This document shows positions 7,380-17,066 of a stretch of 64,000 nucleotides of DNA, in pieces. The notes beneath the pieces were generated by a model. The model had not been told where the DNA came from. It was given only the letters and a program-made list of their open reading frames with translations, and searched no databases. Source of the stretch: Maricaulaceae bacterium EIL42A08 (lineage in GTDB: Bacteria > Pseudomonadota > Alphaproteobacteria > Caulobacterales > Maricaulaceae); NCBI GenBank assembly GCA_024178355.1, contig JAMZNZ010000001.1:372001-436000 (forward strand). The letters run 5' to 3'. The translations under genes were made by a program, and so were the position numbers. Positions within the stretch are counted from its first letter, which is position 1. Every line of letters starts with the position of its first letter.

Positions 7380-8174
7380 ATGGACTATGAAGGCAAGGTC
7401 GCCATCGTCACCGGTGCTGCGAGCGGCATCGGTAAAGCCATCGCCCAAGCGCTCGCGGCCAAGGGCGTAAAGGTCGCTGCGATTGATCGCGATGCCGAGG
7501 GTGCAAAAGCGGTTGGTGAGGCCTGTGGCGGCTTTGGCGCAGGCGTGGATGTCACCGACGAGCACGCACTGACCCGGCTTTATGTGGGCGTTGAAAAGCG
7601 CCTGGGGCCGGTGGATTTCTACATTTCGAACGCCGGGATCGGCGTCAGCGATGGCCCGGGCTGGGGCGCTGGCGATGCCCCCAACGCCAGCTGGCAGGCG
7701 TGCTGGGACGTGAATGTCATGGCCAGCGTCTATGCCGCGCGCCACCTGGCTCGCTCCATGGCTGAACGCGGCGGCGTATTTGTGGTGACAGCGTCGGCGG
7801 CTGGCCTGCTCAACATGATTGGCGATGCGCCTTACTCCGCCACCAAGGCGGCTGCGGTGGCTTTTGCCGAGAGCCTCGCCATCACCCATGGCGACGACGG
7901 GCTGCAAGTTCACTGCCTGTGCCCTGAAGGGGTGAAGACACCGCTGGTCAAGGGCATGGAAGGCGGAGCCCAGGGCCTGTCAGGTTATATCGAAGCCGAT
8001 GACGTCGCGCGCATCCTGCTGGAGGCCTTTGAAGACAAACGCTTCCTGGTCACCACCCATGAACAAACGCCCCAAAGCGTTGCCATGAAGGGCACCGACT
8101 ATAATCGCTGGGTCGGTGGCATGCGCAAACTGCGCCGCATGGTGATGGACGCCAATAGCGGCAAACCGTTCTAG
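7380..8174 (+). CDS. Short-chain dehydrogenase/reductase
   Basis: A 264-residue classical SDR. It has the NAD(P) loop TGAASGIGKA at residues 11-20, ISNAGIG, catalytic Ser in TASAAG, and YSATK holding catalytic Tyr and Lys. DRD after the second strand hints at NAD preference because an Asp sits at the cofactor-selecting position. The substrate is unknown. GAGG lies upstream of the ATG. The stop overlaps the convergent pgeF stop by four bases. Confidence 0.88.
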   Translation: MDYEGKVAIVTGAASGIGKAIAQALAAKGVKVAAIDRDAEGAKAVGEACGGFGAGVDVTDEHALTRLYVGVEKRLGPVDFYISNAGIGVSDGPGWGAGDAPNASWQACWDVNVMASVYAARHLARSMAERGGVFVVTASAAGLLNMIGDAPYSATKAAAVAFAESLAITHGDDGLQVHCLCPEGVKTPLVKGMEGGAQGLSGYIEADDVARILLEAFEDKRFLVTTHEQTPQSVAMKGTDYNRWVGGMRKLRRMVMDANSGKPF

Positions 8175-8965
8175 GGCCGAAGCGCAATCACGCCGACCTG
8201 ACCACCAAACTGACCGGCATGGCCGTCGAGTGCCGCGCGGCGTGAGGAAAAGAATTGCGCCCTCTCGGCAAAGGTGCAGCCCCGGATCATCTCGATCTGG
8301 GTCTCGGGAATTCCAGCGTGGATCAGCTGGCGGCGACAGGCTTCGGCCACATCAAGCCCGGCCCCACCTTCATCGTCTCGCGGACCAATAAGGCCTTCAT
8401 CCAGCTTACCAAACAGCGCTTCAAACTGCTCCAGCACTTCCGGGCCCACCCGGTAGTTGACTTTCGAAATCGACGGACCGATTGCGGCCCGCACCTGCTC
8501 CGGTCTCGTAGCGTAGGCGGCCGCCATGGCCTCCAGCGTTGCTGCGGCAATCTGCTGGACGGTGCCGCGCCACCCTGAATGGATCGCCGCGACAGCCGGG
8601 CGTTCTGGATCAAACAGCAGGATTGGTGTGCAGTCGGCCGTCTGGGCACACAGGCCCAAGCCCGGCCGGTCTGTCATCAGCGCATCGCCCTCACCAGCCG
8701 ACCATATGCCGACAGGCCTGGCATCGACTTTCAGGACGGTGCGCCCATGGACCTGATTGGCGAAGACCAGCTCAACATCACCAAGCGCGTTGGCAAGACG
8801 TGCTCGGTTCTCTTCCACACAGGCCTTGTCATCACCGCGCGACCAGCTGAGATTCAAGCTCTCAAATGGGCCAGAACTCACCCCACCGGTGCGGGTCGTG
8901 AAAGCCGCTGCAAGGCGAGCATCGGCGCGCAAGCTTTCTGGCTCGATCAGATGAAGCTCGCTCAC
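8171..8965 (-). CDS. pgeF: Purine nucleoside phosphorylase PgeF/YfiH (laccase-domain) family
   Basis: The 264-residue protein carries the YfiH signatures TRTGGVSSGPF, NQVHGRTV, QTADCTPILLFD and IAAIHSGWRGT (zinc ligands His, Cys, His), with IGPSISKVNYRVG in the C-terminal half. Members were first called polyphenol oxidases; characterised ones act on purine nucleosides, and in E. coli the protein edits peptidoglycan precursor errors. The start overlaps the selO stop by four bases, so the two are translationally coupled. Confidence 0.9.
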   Translation of the reverse strand: MSELHLIEPESLRADARLAAAFTTRTGGVSSGPFESLNLSWSRGDDKACVEENRARLANALGDVELVFANQVHGRTVLKVDARPVGIWSAGEGDALMTDRPGLGLCAQTADCTPILLFDPERPAVAAIHSGWRGTVQQIAAATLEAMAAAYATRPEQVRAAIGPSISKVNYRVGPEVLEQFEALFGKLDEGLIGPRDDEGGAGLDVAEACRRQLIHAGIPETQIEMIRGCTFAERAQFFSSRRAALDGHAGQFGGQVGVIALRP

Positions 8966-10392
8966 TTATTCGCCTCCGGGAGGAAGCCAACCCGCCCCCG
9001 TCCGAGATCATAGCCCGCGCGCGCCTCGGCGATGGCATCGATGATTGTGTGGAAGTCACTCCAGTCATCGCGCTCGGCTATAGGGGCCCAAAGCCCCTCC
9101 ACTGTCTCAATCGTCATGTGAATAGGATCGGGCCGCTTGAAGTAGCTATGCTGAAGCCGCTCGGGTCGCACCGGCGCGCGCTCGGCAATGGCAGAACGAA
9201 CCGGTGCAAACGCCTCATCGGCGTAAAGACCGCCTCGTGCGCTGGCGTCGGCTCGCTCAGCCCCGCCGCAGAACCAGTCAAAGAAGAGCGCCTCCCACGC
9301 CACTTCGCTATCCTTCATCCAGTCCAGCAGCCCGGTCACGAAGGCCGCGTCTGCGTCAGTGCCGAGCGGTTCCAGCCCAAGGCGGTGATGGAAGCTTTCG
9401 ATAAGAGCCGCGCGGTAGTGATCGGGATAGGCCTGCAGCGCCTCGATCAACGCATCGCGGTCCCCAACCAGCATTAGCGCACCGGCGAGCTGCTGCAGCG
9501 CCCAGAACACGCTTTCAGGTTGGCGGGCATAGGCATAAAGCCCGGTCTGGTCGAAATAAGCCGCGGTAAAACCCGGCTCGAACTTCGGCAGGAAGCGCCA
9601 GGGGCCATAGTCAAAGCTTTCACCGGTTACGACCAGATTGTCGGTGTTGAGAACCCCATGAACAAAGCCCGCCGCCATCCATTGTGCCGAAAGCTGGGCT
9701 GACCGTTTAGCAGTTGCGGCAAGTAGCGCAGCCGCACGGTCCCCCTCCATCGCCTCAGCTTCGGGCAACAGGGCTTCAATCGCATAGTCGACCAGCCTTG
9801 TGATTGCGTCGGCATCCTCGTGATAGGCGTGGCGCTGGAACACACCAAAGCGCAGATGAGAGTGCTGTAGCCGGGTCATCACGGCCGAGCGCGTGGGCGA
9901 TGGCTCGTCACCGCGATGGAGCGGCTCACCCGTTTCAAACACCGCAAACAGCTTGCTGGTATAAACGCCCAAAGCCTCGAGCATTTCAGCAGCGAGGATT
10001 TCGCGAACTGCGCCCTTCAAGGTCAGCCGTCCATCGCCAGAGCGTGAGAAGGGCGTCTGCCCTGACCCCTTGGTGCCAAGGTCCAGCAGACGATTATGTT
10101 CGTCGCGAAGCTGAGCAAACAGAAAGCCGCGTCCGTCGCCAATCTCAGGATTATAAACGCGGAACTGGTGGCCGTGATACTTGATCGCCACCGGCCGGGC
10201 CTTATTGTCGGCGAGTGGCTTAAAGCGGTGGAAGTGCCGCTGACGCGCCTCGGCGTCCATCGACAGGCCAACGGCTTCGGCCCAGCGCGTATTCCACCAG
10301 ATCGGGCGCGCTAGCGGGAAATCAGCCGGATCCACTGGAGTAGCGAAGTCGGGCCCTAAGGCGGCGAAGCGGGGGTCGGGACGATAGGTCAT
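8962..10392 (-). CDS. selO: Protein adenylyltransferase SelO (YdiU/UPF0061)
   Basis: A 476-residue pseudokinase-fold enzyme that transfers AMP to proteins. Family motifs are clear: KYHGHQFRVYNPEIGDGRGF, LDLGTKGSGQTPFSR and LTLKGAVREILAAEML, with VLNTDNLVVTGESFDYGPWRF in the metal/ATP region. Bacterial and mitochondrial SelO usually carries a C-terminal CxxU/C; this protein ends GRGRVGFLPEANK without one, as in a shortened subset. It leads an operon with pgeF. GAGGGG lies very close to the ATG. Confidence 0.92.
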   Translation of the reverse strand: MTYRPDPRFAALGPDFATPVDPADFPLARPIWWNTRWAEAVGLSMDAEARQRHFHRFKPLADNKARPVAIKYHGHQFRVYNPEIGDGRGFLFAQLRDEHNRLLDLGTKGSGQTPFSRSGDGRLTLKGAVREILAAEMLEALGVYTSKLFAVFETGEPLHRGDEPSPTRSAVMTRLQHSHLRFGVFQRHAYHEDADAITRLVDYAIEALLPEAEAMEGDRAAALLAATAKRSAQLSAQWMAAGFVHGVLNTDNLVVTGESFDYGPWRFLPKFEPGFTAAYFDQTGLYAYARQPESVFWALQQLAGALMLVGDRDALIEALQAYPDHYRAALIESFHHRLGLEPLGTDADAAFVTGLLDWMKDSEVAWEALFFDWFCGGAERADASARGGLYADEAFAPVRSAIAERAPVRPERLQHSYFKRPDPIHMTIETVEGLWAPIAERDDWSDFHTIIDAIAEARAGYDLGRGRVGFLPEANK

Positions 10393-10430
10393 AGCCCCTC
10401 AGCTAGGCAGGTGCGCAAGCCGGCGCAAGC

Positions 10431-11366
10431 TCATTTCACGTCGAGCGCCCTGGCCAGCGCCCGCCCCATCTCTTCGATTGCCGGAACTGCAGAAGGGATA
10501 AAACGCGAGGCATTCAGGAAGCCGTGGGGCACACCTTTGTGCATGCGCGTTTCCACCTTTACCCCGAAAGCACTGAGACGATCAGCATAGGCCTGACCCT
10601 CATCTTTGAGGGGATCGAGCTCTGACAGCATCACATAGGCCGGAGCCAATCCGCTCAGGTCTTCGGCAAACAAAGGTGAAACACGGACGTCTTTCGGGTC
10701 AGCGCCTTGCAAATAATGCTTGGAAATCTCGCTCAAGGTCGCCGTTGCGACCAGGGGCACGTCGTGCCAGCGCGGGTTCGGCTTTTTGATCTCCACCAGC
10801 TGCATCAGCGGATAGATCAGGAGCTGAAAGCGCACCTGGCCACGCCGATGCTGAGAGATCACGGCCGACAGGTTTGCCCCCGCGCTGTCACCACCCACGG
10901 CAAGCTGAGCCCCGTCAACGCCGCACTGGGACAGCGCCCCTTCATGGATGGCATCAAAAGCTGCCAGCGCATCGTCCACAGCCGCGGGGAATGGATGTTC
11001 AGGTGCCAGCCGGTAGTCAACCGACACAACACGGACACCCGACACGGCAGCCAGCCGCTGGCAGATGGCATCATAGGTATTCAGCGTGCCGATGACGAAG
11101 CCGCCACCGTGGTAGAAGACGAGCGCTGGTCCAGGCCCTTCAAGTCCATGGGGCAAATACACGCGCACCGGGATCGGTCCGCCAGGCCCCTCAAGATCAA
11201 GGTCCACCCGTTCGGCCACGGGTGGCGGCGTCTTCTCCAGCAGCTCGTGACCCTTACCCAGGGCGTTGCGCAATGCAGGAATGGTCTTGGTGGGAGCCAG
11301 GAAGTCGTTGGACTGCCACTCCGCCATCATGGCTTCGAAAGGATTGGGACTATCGCTCATGCTCAT
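10431..11366 (-). CDS. Alpha/beta hydrolase, hormone-sensitive lipase family
   Basis: The protein has the oxyanion motif HGGG (FYHGGGFVIGT), the nucleophile motif GDSAG (VGGDSAGANLSA) and an HGF segment with catalytic His near the C-terminus (KGVPHGFLN), the triad of HSL-type esterases. DYRLAPEHPFPAA is also typical. It probably hydrolyses short or medium acyl esters in the cytoplasm. Start is uncertain: ATG at 11366 or 11360, or a TTG at 11417 with AGGAG upstream. About 310 residues. Confidence 0.87.
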   Translation of the reverse strand: MSMSDSPNPFEAMMAEWQSNDFLAPTKTIPALRNALGKGHELLEKTPPPVAERVDLDLEGPGGPIPVRVYLPHGLEGPGPALVFYHGGGFVIGTLNTYDAICQRLAAVSGVRVVSVDYRLAPEHPFPAAVDDALAAFDAIHEGALSQCGVDGAQLAVGGDSAGANLSAVISQHRRGQVRFQLLIYPLMQLVEIKKPNPRWHDVPLVATATLSEISKHYLQGADPKDVRVSPLFAEDLSGLAPAYVMLSELDPLKDEGQAYADRLSAFGVKVETRMHKGVPHGFLNASRFIPSAVPAIEEMGRALARALDVK

Positions 11367-11431
11367 GAGATTGGCAGCTTCATGCTGCAGCGCAAGAGGC
11401 GATACCCGATCGCGCAAGAAAGCGCTTGCTC

Positions 11432-11662
11432 CTAGTGCAGAGCGATCGGCGTATCGCGGGTCACGCGGCCATCCAGGGCATCCACGATCTCAGACCGCAG
11501 CGCCCGCCAGGCGTCCGCGCTTTCAGTCTCACCCTTTTCGTCCAGCTCAATGACCGCCTGATCAGCATAGCCCAGCGCCTGGGCTCCGTGGCGGTTGACC
11601 AGAGTGAACGCAATGATGCGGATGTCTTCCGGGGTGATGCGCGACGCGCGGGCAGCAGGCAT
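11432..11662 (-). CDS. Conserved small hypothetical protein (76 aa)
   Basis: A soluble, acidic 76-residue protein starting MPAARASRITPEDIRIIAF, with predicted helices and no cysteine or membrane segment. TTGGAG precedes the ATG at 11662; an upstream in-frame extension to 11737 lacks a ribosome site. It lies between the esterase and DUF924 genes on the same strand. No function can be assigned. Confidence 0.6.
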   Translation of the reverse strand: MPAARASRITPEDIRIIAFTLVNRHGAQALGYADQAVIELDEKGETESADAWRALRSEIVDALDGRVTRDTPIALH

Positions 11663-11760
11663 GTCTGGCTCCAACAGGATTTGTGTCTGCAGCCGTGATT
11701 GCAATCTGCTTGCCGAAATTCGATTTAACGATATCAATAACTTAGCAAGATAGCAGCGAG

Positions 11761-12369
11761 TTAGTCCTGCCCTTCGGTCGATTTTGCCGGGCGTTTTGCG
11801 CCGGGTGCATACCCGCCCTCGTCCAGATAGCGCTGCTCCTCATCCGTGGTCGCGCGGCGCAGCGCTGCGTTGCGATAGGGGAAGCGCCCAAATCGGCGAA
11901 TGACATCGCGGTGAAGCTCAGCATGGCGCAGCGTCGTGTCCGCCATGGGCAAGCGCTCAGCGGCCAGCTCCACACACCGATCCTGATCGCTCAGGACTTC
12001 TGAATGCATGAAGGGCATGTAGATGAAGGGCCGCTCTTGATCGGTCAGCGCCAGATCAAAGCCCCGCGCCACCAGAATGCGGGCGGCCTCCAGCGCCAGC
12101 GGATCCAGATCGAAGGCCGCGTTGGAGCCCCGCCAGATATTGCGTGGGAATTGATCCAGCGCGATTACCAGCGCAAGCCCTGACTGCGGTGCCGCCAACC
12201 AGCCATCGCCATCCACCGACGTGACGCCTCGAAACTGGTGCAGCCATGGCGCAAACCGTCGCCGCACCAGCCCGTCGAATTTCGGATCAACAGCGTACCA
12301 GCGCCTGGGACCGGCCTGGTTAAACCAGAAATCGAGTATGGCTTGCGGGCTGGGCGTCGGTCCGGTCAA
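11761..12369 (-). CDS. DUF924 family protein
   Basis: A 202-residue protein with the DUF924 signatures: ILDFWFNQAGPRRWYAVDPKF at the start, ALVIALDQFPRNIWRG, the helical repeat around LVARGFDLAL, and RPFIYMPFMHSE. The fold is an all-helical TPR-like bundle; no enzymatic role is established. Translation appears to start at a TTG overlapping the fadD stop (TTGA), so the two genes form an operon. Confidence 0.88.
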   Translation of the reverse strand: MTGPTPSPQAILDFWFNQAGPRRWYAVDPKFDGLVRRRFAPWLHQFRGVTSVDGDGWLAAPQSGLALVIALDQFPRNIWRGSNAAFDLDPLALEAARILVARGFDLALTDQERPFIYMPFMHSEVLSDQDRCVELAAERLPMADTTLRHAELHRDVIRRFGRFPYRNAALRRATTDEEQRYLDEGGYAPGAKRPAKSTEGQD

Positions 12370-14183
12370 ACGCGCTTTGCTCCTGAATTGATGGCGTCGC
12401 GAATGTCGGCGGTCAGCTCCACATAGGCTCCGGTTTCAGGATCATCGAGATAGAGCTTGTCCTTCACCGTGTCCGGGTCCCAACCTTCCTTGACCAGATC
12501 GGTCTTCTTCAGCTTGAAGGTTCCGGTTGTGTGCTCATCAGGCGTTTCAGCGTGAATACGCAGGAAGAGCGGGCGGGCATAGTGCGGCAACTCTTTGTGG
12601 AGGTGGGCGTGCAACGCCTCAAGATCCACACCGGCATCGCCAACCATCAGGGCTGCCATACCGGCCTTGCCTGAATAGTCACCCACCGGCACACCATAGA
12701 CATTGGCTTGCAGGATGCCCTCAAAGACACCCAGCGCCTCGGCCACTTCGTTTGTTGATACGTTTTCAGACTTCCAGCGGAAGGTGTCGCCGATTCGATC
12801 GACGAAGTAAAAATAGCCCTGCTTGTCGCGCTTCATCAGATCGCCGGTGCGGAAATACACGTCGCCTTTCTTGAAGACATCACGCAGGATTTTCTTCTTT
12901 GTGGCCTCTTCGTCCTGGTAGCCGTCAAAGCGATAGCGAGCATCATCTGGGCGAATTTCACCGATGGCTTCACCCACTTCACCGGGCGCGCATTCAATCG
13001 CCAATCCGTTGGAACCCCGCACGACTTCTTCTGAATCGGTATCAAATTTTGCGAGCTTGATATTGAAGCGCGGGGCCAGATAAGGCGGTACGCGCCCAAT
13101 GGCACCGGGCTTGGAGTCCAGGTTCAACAGGCCAACATTGCCTTCCGTCGCGCCATAAAATTCCATCACGCGCTCAATGCCGGACCGCTCAACAAAGCGC
13201 GGCCAGACATCCGGGCGCAGACCGTTTCCGATGACGGTGTGGATCTTGTGGCGCTTTTCATCCGGATGCGGCTCAGCCGCGACCAGGAAGCGGCACAGCT
13301 CACCCACATACATGAACATGGTCGCCCCAGACTTCACACAGTCAGTCCAGAAACTGGACGCCGAGAAGCGACGGCGCACGATCACACACCCCCCAAAGGA
13401 CAGAGCCGCACCGACCCCGCATAGACCGCCGGTCGCGTGATACATGGGAAGGACCATCATCATACGATCTTCTTTGGCCGCCTTAGAGGCAACGCCAAAG
13501 ACCTGCAGATAATAAAGCGACCGCGTGTGGGCGACGATGGCGGCCTTTGGAAGGCCCGTCGTGCCGGACGTGTACATTTTCATGCACGCATCCTTCGCCC
13601 GCAAATGCGCACGGCGCGAGCGATCAGGGCGGTCGGTCGAAACAGCGTCCAGCCCACCCCGGAAATCTTGAGCGCCGGTGATGTCGGTCGTGACCCCATC
13701 GGTAATCCAGGCGGTCATATCGCACTCGATCAGATCGCACGCGGTCTTGTATTGCTCGGCCAATGCACCTTCGACGATGGCGTGGCGGGCCTCGGAAATA
13801 TTCAAGCCGTGGGCGAGGGCCTTTCCGGTAACCTGATTGTTCAAAAGCGCGGCCAGCACCCCGACCTTGGACAGGCCATACCAGATCGCAACGTATTCCC
13901 AGCGGTTCGCCATGTAGAGGGCGACGGTGTCTCCCGCTTCAAGACCCTGCGCCACGGCCCAATGGGCGACCCGGTTGGCATAAGTATCAAAGGCCGTATA
14001 GCTGACTTCTGCCCCGTCATCGGTCAGAAAGGCCACGCGATCGGCATGGGCGTCCACGCTGTCTTCCAGCAAATCTGGCGTGAGATAGTCGGAGTCCGCG
14101 GAGATGGATTGCAGCGTTTTTAAAAGCCGCATCAATTCAGTTGTGTAGAACCACTCGCGCTTCAGCGTCTGCAAAAGGCCCAT
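12366..14183 (-). CDS. Long/very-long-chain fatty acyl-CoA synthetase (FATP-like)
   Basis: The 605-residue member of the adenylate-forming superfamily has P-loop motif YTSGTTGLPKAAI, FYGATEGNVGLLN (motif A4/A5), YFRTGDLMKRDKQGYFYFVDRIGDTFRWKSENVS (A7/A8 region) and a C-terminal TGTFKLKKTDLV with the catalytic Lys. The FYGATEGN form and overall length match the fatty acid transport protein branch rather than E. coli FadD. It activates long-chain fatty acids to CoA thioesters at the membrane. The HTH gene is divergent across about 150 bases. Confidence 0.88.
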   Translation of the reverse strand: MGLLQTLKREWFYTTELMRLLKTLQSISADSDYLTPDLLEDSVDAHADRVAFLTDDGAEVSYTAFDTYANRVAHWAVAQGLEAGDTVALYMANRWEYVAIWYGLSKVGVLAALLNNQVTGKALAHGLNISEARHAIVEGALAEQYKTACDLIECDMTAWITDGVTTDITGAQDFRGGLDAVSTDRPDRSRRAHLRAKDACMKMYTSGTTGLPKAAIVAHTRSLYYLQVFGVASKAAKEDRMMMVLPMYHATGGLCGVGAALSFGGCVIVRRRFSASSFWTDCVKSGATMFMYVGELCRFLVAAEPHPDEKRHKIHTVIGNGLRPDVWPRFVERSGIERVMEFYGATEGNVGLLNLDSKPGAIGRVPPYLAPRFNIKLAKFDTDSEEVVRGSNGLAIECAPGEVGEAIGEIRPDDARYRFDGYQDEEATKKKILRDVFKKGDVYFRTGDLMKRDKQGYFYFVDRIGDTFRWKSENVSTNEVAEALGVFEGILQANVYGVPVGDYSGKAGMAALMVGDAGVDLEALHAHLHKELPHYARPLFLRIHAETPDEHTTGTFKLKKTDLVKEGWDPDTVKDKLYLDDPETGAYVELTADIRDAINSGAKRV

Positions 14184-14336
14184 CGACCTTCATCCTCCCT
14201 CATGCACCACATTGCTATGCGTTCAGCGAGGATTGCCGGGCCCGCGCTTCGGGTCAAGGAAAGGACGCTGCTCAAGACGCTCTTGCAAATAAGTTGCAAT
14301 TATATTGCCCTCCCCTTCTCGTTGCCTCATAACTTC

Positions 14337-15056
14337 ATGAGTGATTTAAGCGGGTATTCAGATACTCTCTTCCGTAAGGCGAATCAGTGGTCTTGGGGCA
14401 GGACAACGTTGGACACGGAAACCTATTGGCCGGAGGTGCTGCGTTCCTTCCGGCAACGAAACAACCTGAAGCAGGAAGCTGCGGCGAGTCTTCTCGGCGT
14501 TAGCCAGGCCTATGTCTCAAAGGTTGAAAACGGAGCTGTTCAGCCGTCTGCCGCCCTGCTCAAACGCCTGGTCACCCTCAGCAAGCAGCCCGATCACCGG
14601 CCAACGCTGGATCTGTTCAAGGCCACCGTTCGGCACTCCCTGGGGCTGACTTTTCTGATGAGCCACCATGGCGGAAAAACACACATGCTAGAAAGCAGCC
14701 GCAGTTTCCATAATGCGGGCGAGCCCTTCATCAGTATCGCGCGGAGCGGTGCCCTGACGCTCGACTGGATGGACAAGATGTGTGCGGACACCATGTTTGC
14801 GATAACGGCCGCCGGTGCCTTTGACGGACGTTTTGGGTATATCGAAACGGTCTGGAAGACCCGCGATGGATTGCTCCCCAAAAAGCGTCATTTCAGGACC
14901 GTTTTTATGCCGCTGCGTACCGATGAAGATGAATGGCTGCTGCAAGGCAGTGTCGCAGAAATCGATAGTGACGCTTGCGAAGCCGCGGTTGCGGCCTGGG
15001 GTGGATGCGTGCGTTTCTTTAAGCACGATGAAGAACCGCCCTATGAATGGCCATAA
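14337..15056 (+). CDS. XRE-type helix-turn-helix transcriptional regulator
   Basis: A 239-residue protein whose N-terminal 90 residues hold an HTH of the XRE type: LRSFRQRNNLKQEAAASLLG, VSQAYVSKVENG, QPSAALLKRL. The remaining 150 residues contain FISIARSGALTLDW and a beta-rich stretch that I cannot place with certainty; it could be a ligand-sensing domain. The ATG at 14337 is preferred. TTGCAA occurs twice upstream (14283, 14294) in an AT-rich stretch that may contain its promoter. It is divergent from the acyl-CoA synthetase and might control it (inference). Confidence 0.78.
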   Translation: MSDLSGYSDTLFRKANQWSWGRTTLDTETYWPEVLRSFRQRNNLKQEAAASLLGVSQAYVSKVENGAVQPSAALLKRLVTLSKQPDHRPTLDLFKATVRHSLGLTFLMSHHGGKTHMLESSRSFHNAGEPFISIARSGALTLDWMDKMCADTMFAITAAGAFDGRFGYIETVWKTRDGLLPKKRHFRTVFMPLRTDEDEWLLQGSVAEIDSDACEAAVAAWGGCVRFFKHDEEPPYEWP

Positions 15057-15252
15057 CCTTATTTAGCGAGAAATTTATAATATATATTCAAGAACAAAAA
15101 ACACATTCAATAAATAGAGTAATTTGCGCATCTTTTTATTACCCAACCTCAGTGCGGAAATTAAGCCTCCATTTACCTAAATAATCAGGTAATTCTCGTG
15201 CGGGCATTAGTTTGCCTACGCTTTCTTTTTAAAGCTGCATGGGGCGACAGGC
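15057..15252. other. AT-rich intergenic stretch with a TTACCT/AGGTAA inverted repeat
   Basis: This 196-base gap is far richer in A+T than its neighbours. It contains ATTTATAATATATATTC near the left end and an inverted repeat TTACCT (15173-15178) and AGGTAA (15187-15192) about 60 bases before the chemoreceptor start. No gene or T-tailed terminator is evident. It presumably holds the promoter of the chemoreceptor/BLUF operon. Confidence 0.5.
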
Positions 15253-16587
15253 ATGTCAGCGACTGAGATTAATGAGCGCCTTGAATTCATCGGAATTGAC
15301 AAGGATGTCAGGGTTGCTCTTGAAGAAGCGCGCCCGGTTGTACTAGACGCCCTTCCTGATGCTCTTGACGATTTCTACGCCCTGATTGCGCGCACGCCGA
15401 GCATTTCGGACATGATGAAAAGCGGCGAGGTCAAAAGCCGCGCTCGTAACGCGCAGGAGTCCCACTGGGACCGCCTTTTAAGGGGTGAAATCGACGAGCA
15501 GTACGGCAAGACGGTCAAGCGCATTGGCCTGGCCCACGCCAATCTGGGGCTGGAGCCGCGCTACTTCGTAGCCGGGTATGCCAATGTCGCCGCCGATCTT
15601 TTAAAGCACTTCATCACAGCACAGCTGGGGCTGGGCGTCCTGCCCGCCAAGCGCGCAAAGGCGCTGCGCGGCGTGGATGCCCTGATCCGGGTGCTGATGC
15701 TGGACATGGAAATGGCGATTACCGCTTATCTGGAAGAGCGCGACGCCAAGGCAAAGACGGCTCGCGAAAAGATTGCCCAGGACCTTGAGACAACAGTTGG
15801 TGAAACCGCTGAAGCGCTGATTGCGGCTGCGACGTCGCTAGATACGGCTTCAGCCTCACTGGCCAGCGCCATCGAAGCCACGACGAGCCAGGTGGCCAGT
15901 GCAGCCGCGGGCTCTGAAGAAGCATCGGCCAATGTGCGCTCAGTCGCAGCAGCCTCCACACAGCTTGGCGCGGCGAGCAAGGAAATCGCCGGCCAGGCCA
16001 GTCAGCAGTCTAACGGCCTGCGTGAAGCGGTAGAATACGCCAATAATGCCGCCAACGTGATTGGCGAGCTGGGCGATGCATCCGGCGAGATCGGCAGCGT
16101 TATCAGCCTGATCGAGGAAATCGCGGAGAAGACCAACCTCCTGGCCCTCAACGCCACCATCGAAGCGGCCCGCGCCGGCGAAGCCGGTAAGGGCTTTGCT
16201 GTTGTGGCCAGCGAAGTGAAGGACCTTGCCAGCCAGACTGCCAAGGCGACCGACCAGATCACCGGTCAGGTCAACGCCATGCAGTCGGCAACCGACGGAG
16301 CTGTAAAAGCTGTCCAGGCGATCACGGCCACTGTGGAGCAAATCTCCCAGGCCGCCGTCGCGATTGAGGCAGCGGTGGAAGAGCAGTCTGCTTCCATCAG
16401 CGAAATCTCGCGCAACTCTGAAGAAGCCGCATCGGGTAACCAGGCCGCTTCAGAGGCGGTGGCGGGCGTTGAAGAACGCGCCCGGGAAAGCTCGGAAGCC
16501 TCAACGACTGTGGCAACGGCGGCCAGCTCGGTTCGCTCTGGTGCCGACCGCCTGGCGGAGCTGATCGCCAGTGTCAGGGCGGCGTAA
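15253..16587 (+). CDS. Globin-coupled methyl-accepting chemotaxis protein (HemAT-like)
   Basis: A 444-residue soluble chemoreceptor without membrane helices. Residues 1-160 form a sensor globin (protoglobin type), with proximal haem ligand His95 in [20 protein letters not shown]. The C-terminal half is a methyl-accepting domain with hairpin tip [36 protein letters not shown]. This architecture senses O2 (or CO/NO) and signals to CheA. A cytochrome bd operon next door fits an organism responding to oxygen. It is followed after nine bases by a BLUF gene. Confidence 0.93.
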   Translation: MSATEINERLEFIGIDKDVRVALEEARPVVLDALPDALDDFYALIARTPSISDMMKSGEVKSRARNAQESHWDRLLRGEIDEQYGKTVKRIGLAHANLGLEPRYFVAGYANVAADLLKHFITAQLGLGVLPAKRAKALRGVDALIRVLMLDMEMAITAYLEERDAKAKTAREKIAQDLETTVGETAEALIAAATSLDTASASLASAIEATTSQVASAAAGSEEASANVRSVAAASTQLGAASKEIAGQASQQSNGLREAVEYANNAANVIGELGDASGEIGSVISLIEEIAEKTNLLALNATIEAARAGEAGKGFAVVASEVKDLASQTAKATDQITGQVNAMQSATDGAVKAVQAITATVEQISQAAVAIEAAVEEQSASISEISRNSEEAASGNQAASEAVAGVEERARESSEASTTVATAASSVRSGADRLAELIASVRAA

Positions 16588-16596
16588 GGATGAACC

Positions 16597-17034
16597 ATGT
16601 TTTTAACCCGTGCCATCTACGTCAGCCAGCCCACGCAGACCATCAATCCTGAAGAGGCTGAGATCGTTCTGCAGAAGATCTGTCAGGCGGCCCTGAAACG
16701 AAATGCGGAAAACGGAATTAGCGGCCTGCTGGCTTATGATAGCGGGCACTTCGTTCAGGTTCTTGAAGGTGAGCGTAGTGTCATCACCGAGACCCTGATC
16801 CGCATTTCACAGGACGCCCGCCATACACAGTTCAAGCTGTGCGTTCTTGAAGAGGTGCATGCTCGAGCATTTGAGGACTGGGCCACCGCGCTGATCAGTC
16901 CGACTGACTGGCCCAGCAACCATCCGCGTATCGTGGACTTCGACTGCCTGACCGGAGACGCCCTTCTGGAGCGTCTCCACTATATCCGCCGCAAGGGTGT
17001 AACCTGTAGCTGGTCCCTATCTGACGCCGCTTGA
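16597..17034 (+). CDS. BLUF-domain blue-light sensor protein
   Basis: The 145-residue protein is a BLUF domain plus a short C-terminal extension. The FAD-site residues are Tyr8 (AIYVS), Asn36 (LKRNAENGISGLL), Gln54 (FVQVLEGE) and Trp95 (FEDWA). The Met found two residues after that Trp in AppA is Thr97 here. DARH and the R-A-F-E-D-W block are also typical. AAGGA precedes the ATG, and only nine bases separate it from the globin chemoreceptor. It has no output domain, so a protein partner is likely. Confidence 0.88.
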   Translation: MFLTRAIYVSQPTQTINPEEAEIVLQKICQAALKRNAENGISGLLAYDSGHFVQVLEGERSVITETLIRISQDARHTQFKLCVLEEVHARAFEDWATALISPTDWPSNHPRIVDFDCLTGDALLERLHYIRRKGVTCSWSLSDAA

Positions 17035-17066
17035 AAGACTGACGGCTGCCGCCCTTTCGACAATGC

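Noticed and set aside
14283-14299. TTGCAA direct repeats as an operator of the HTH protein
   Set aside because: Two short AT-rich copies are likely by chance; kept only as a note in the HTH entry.
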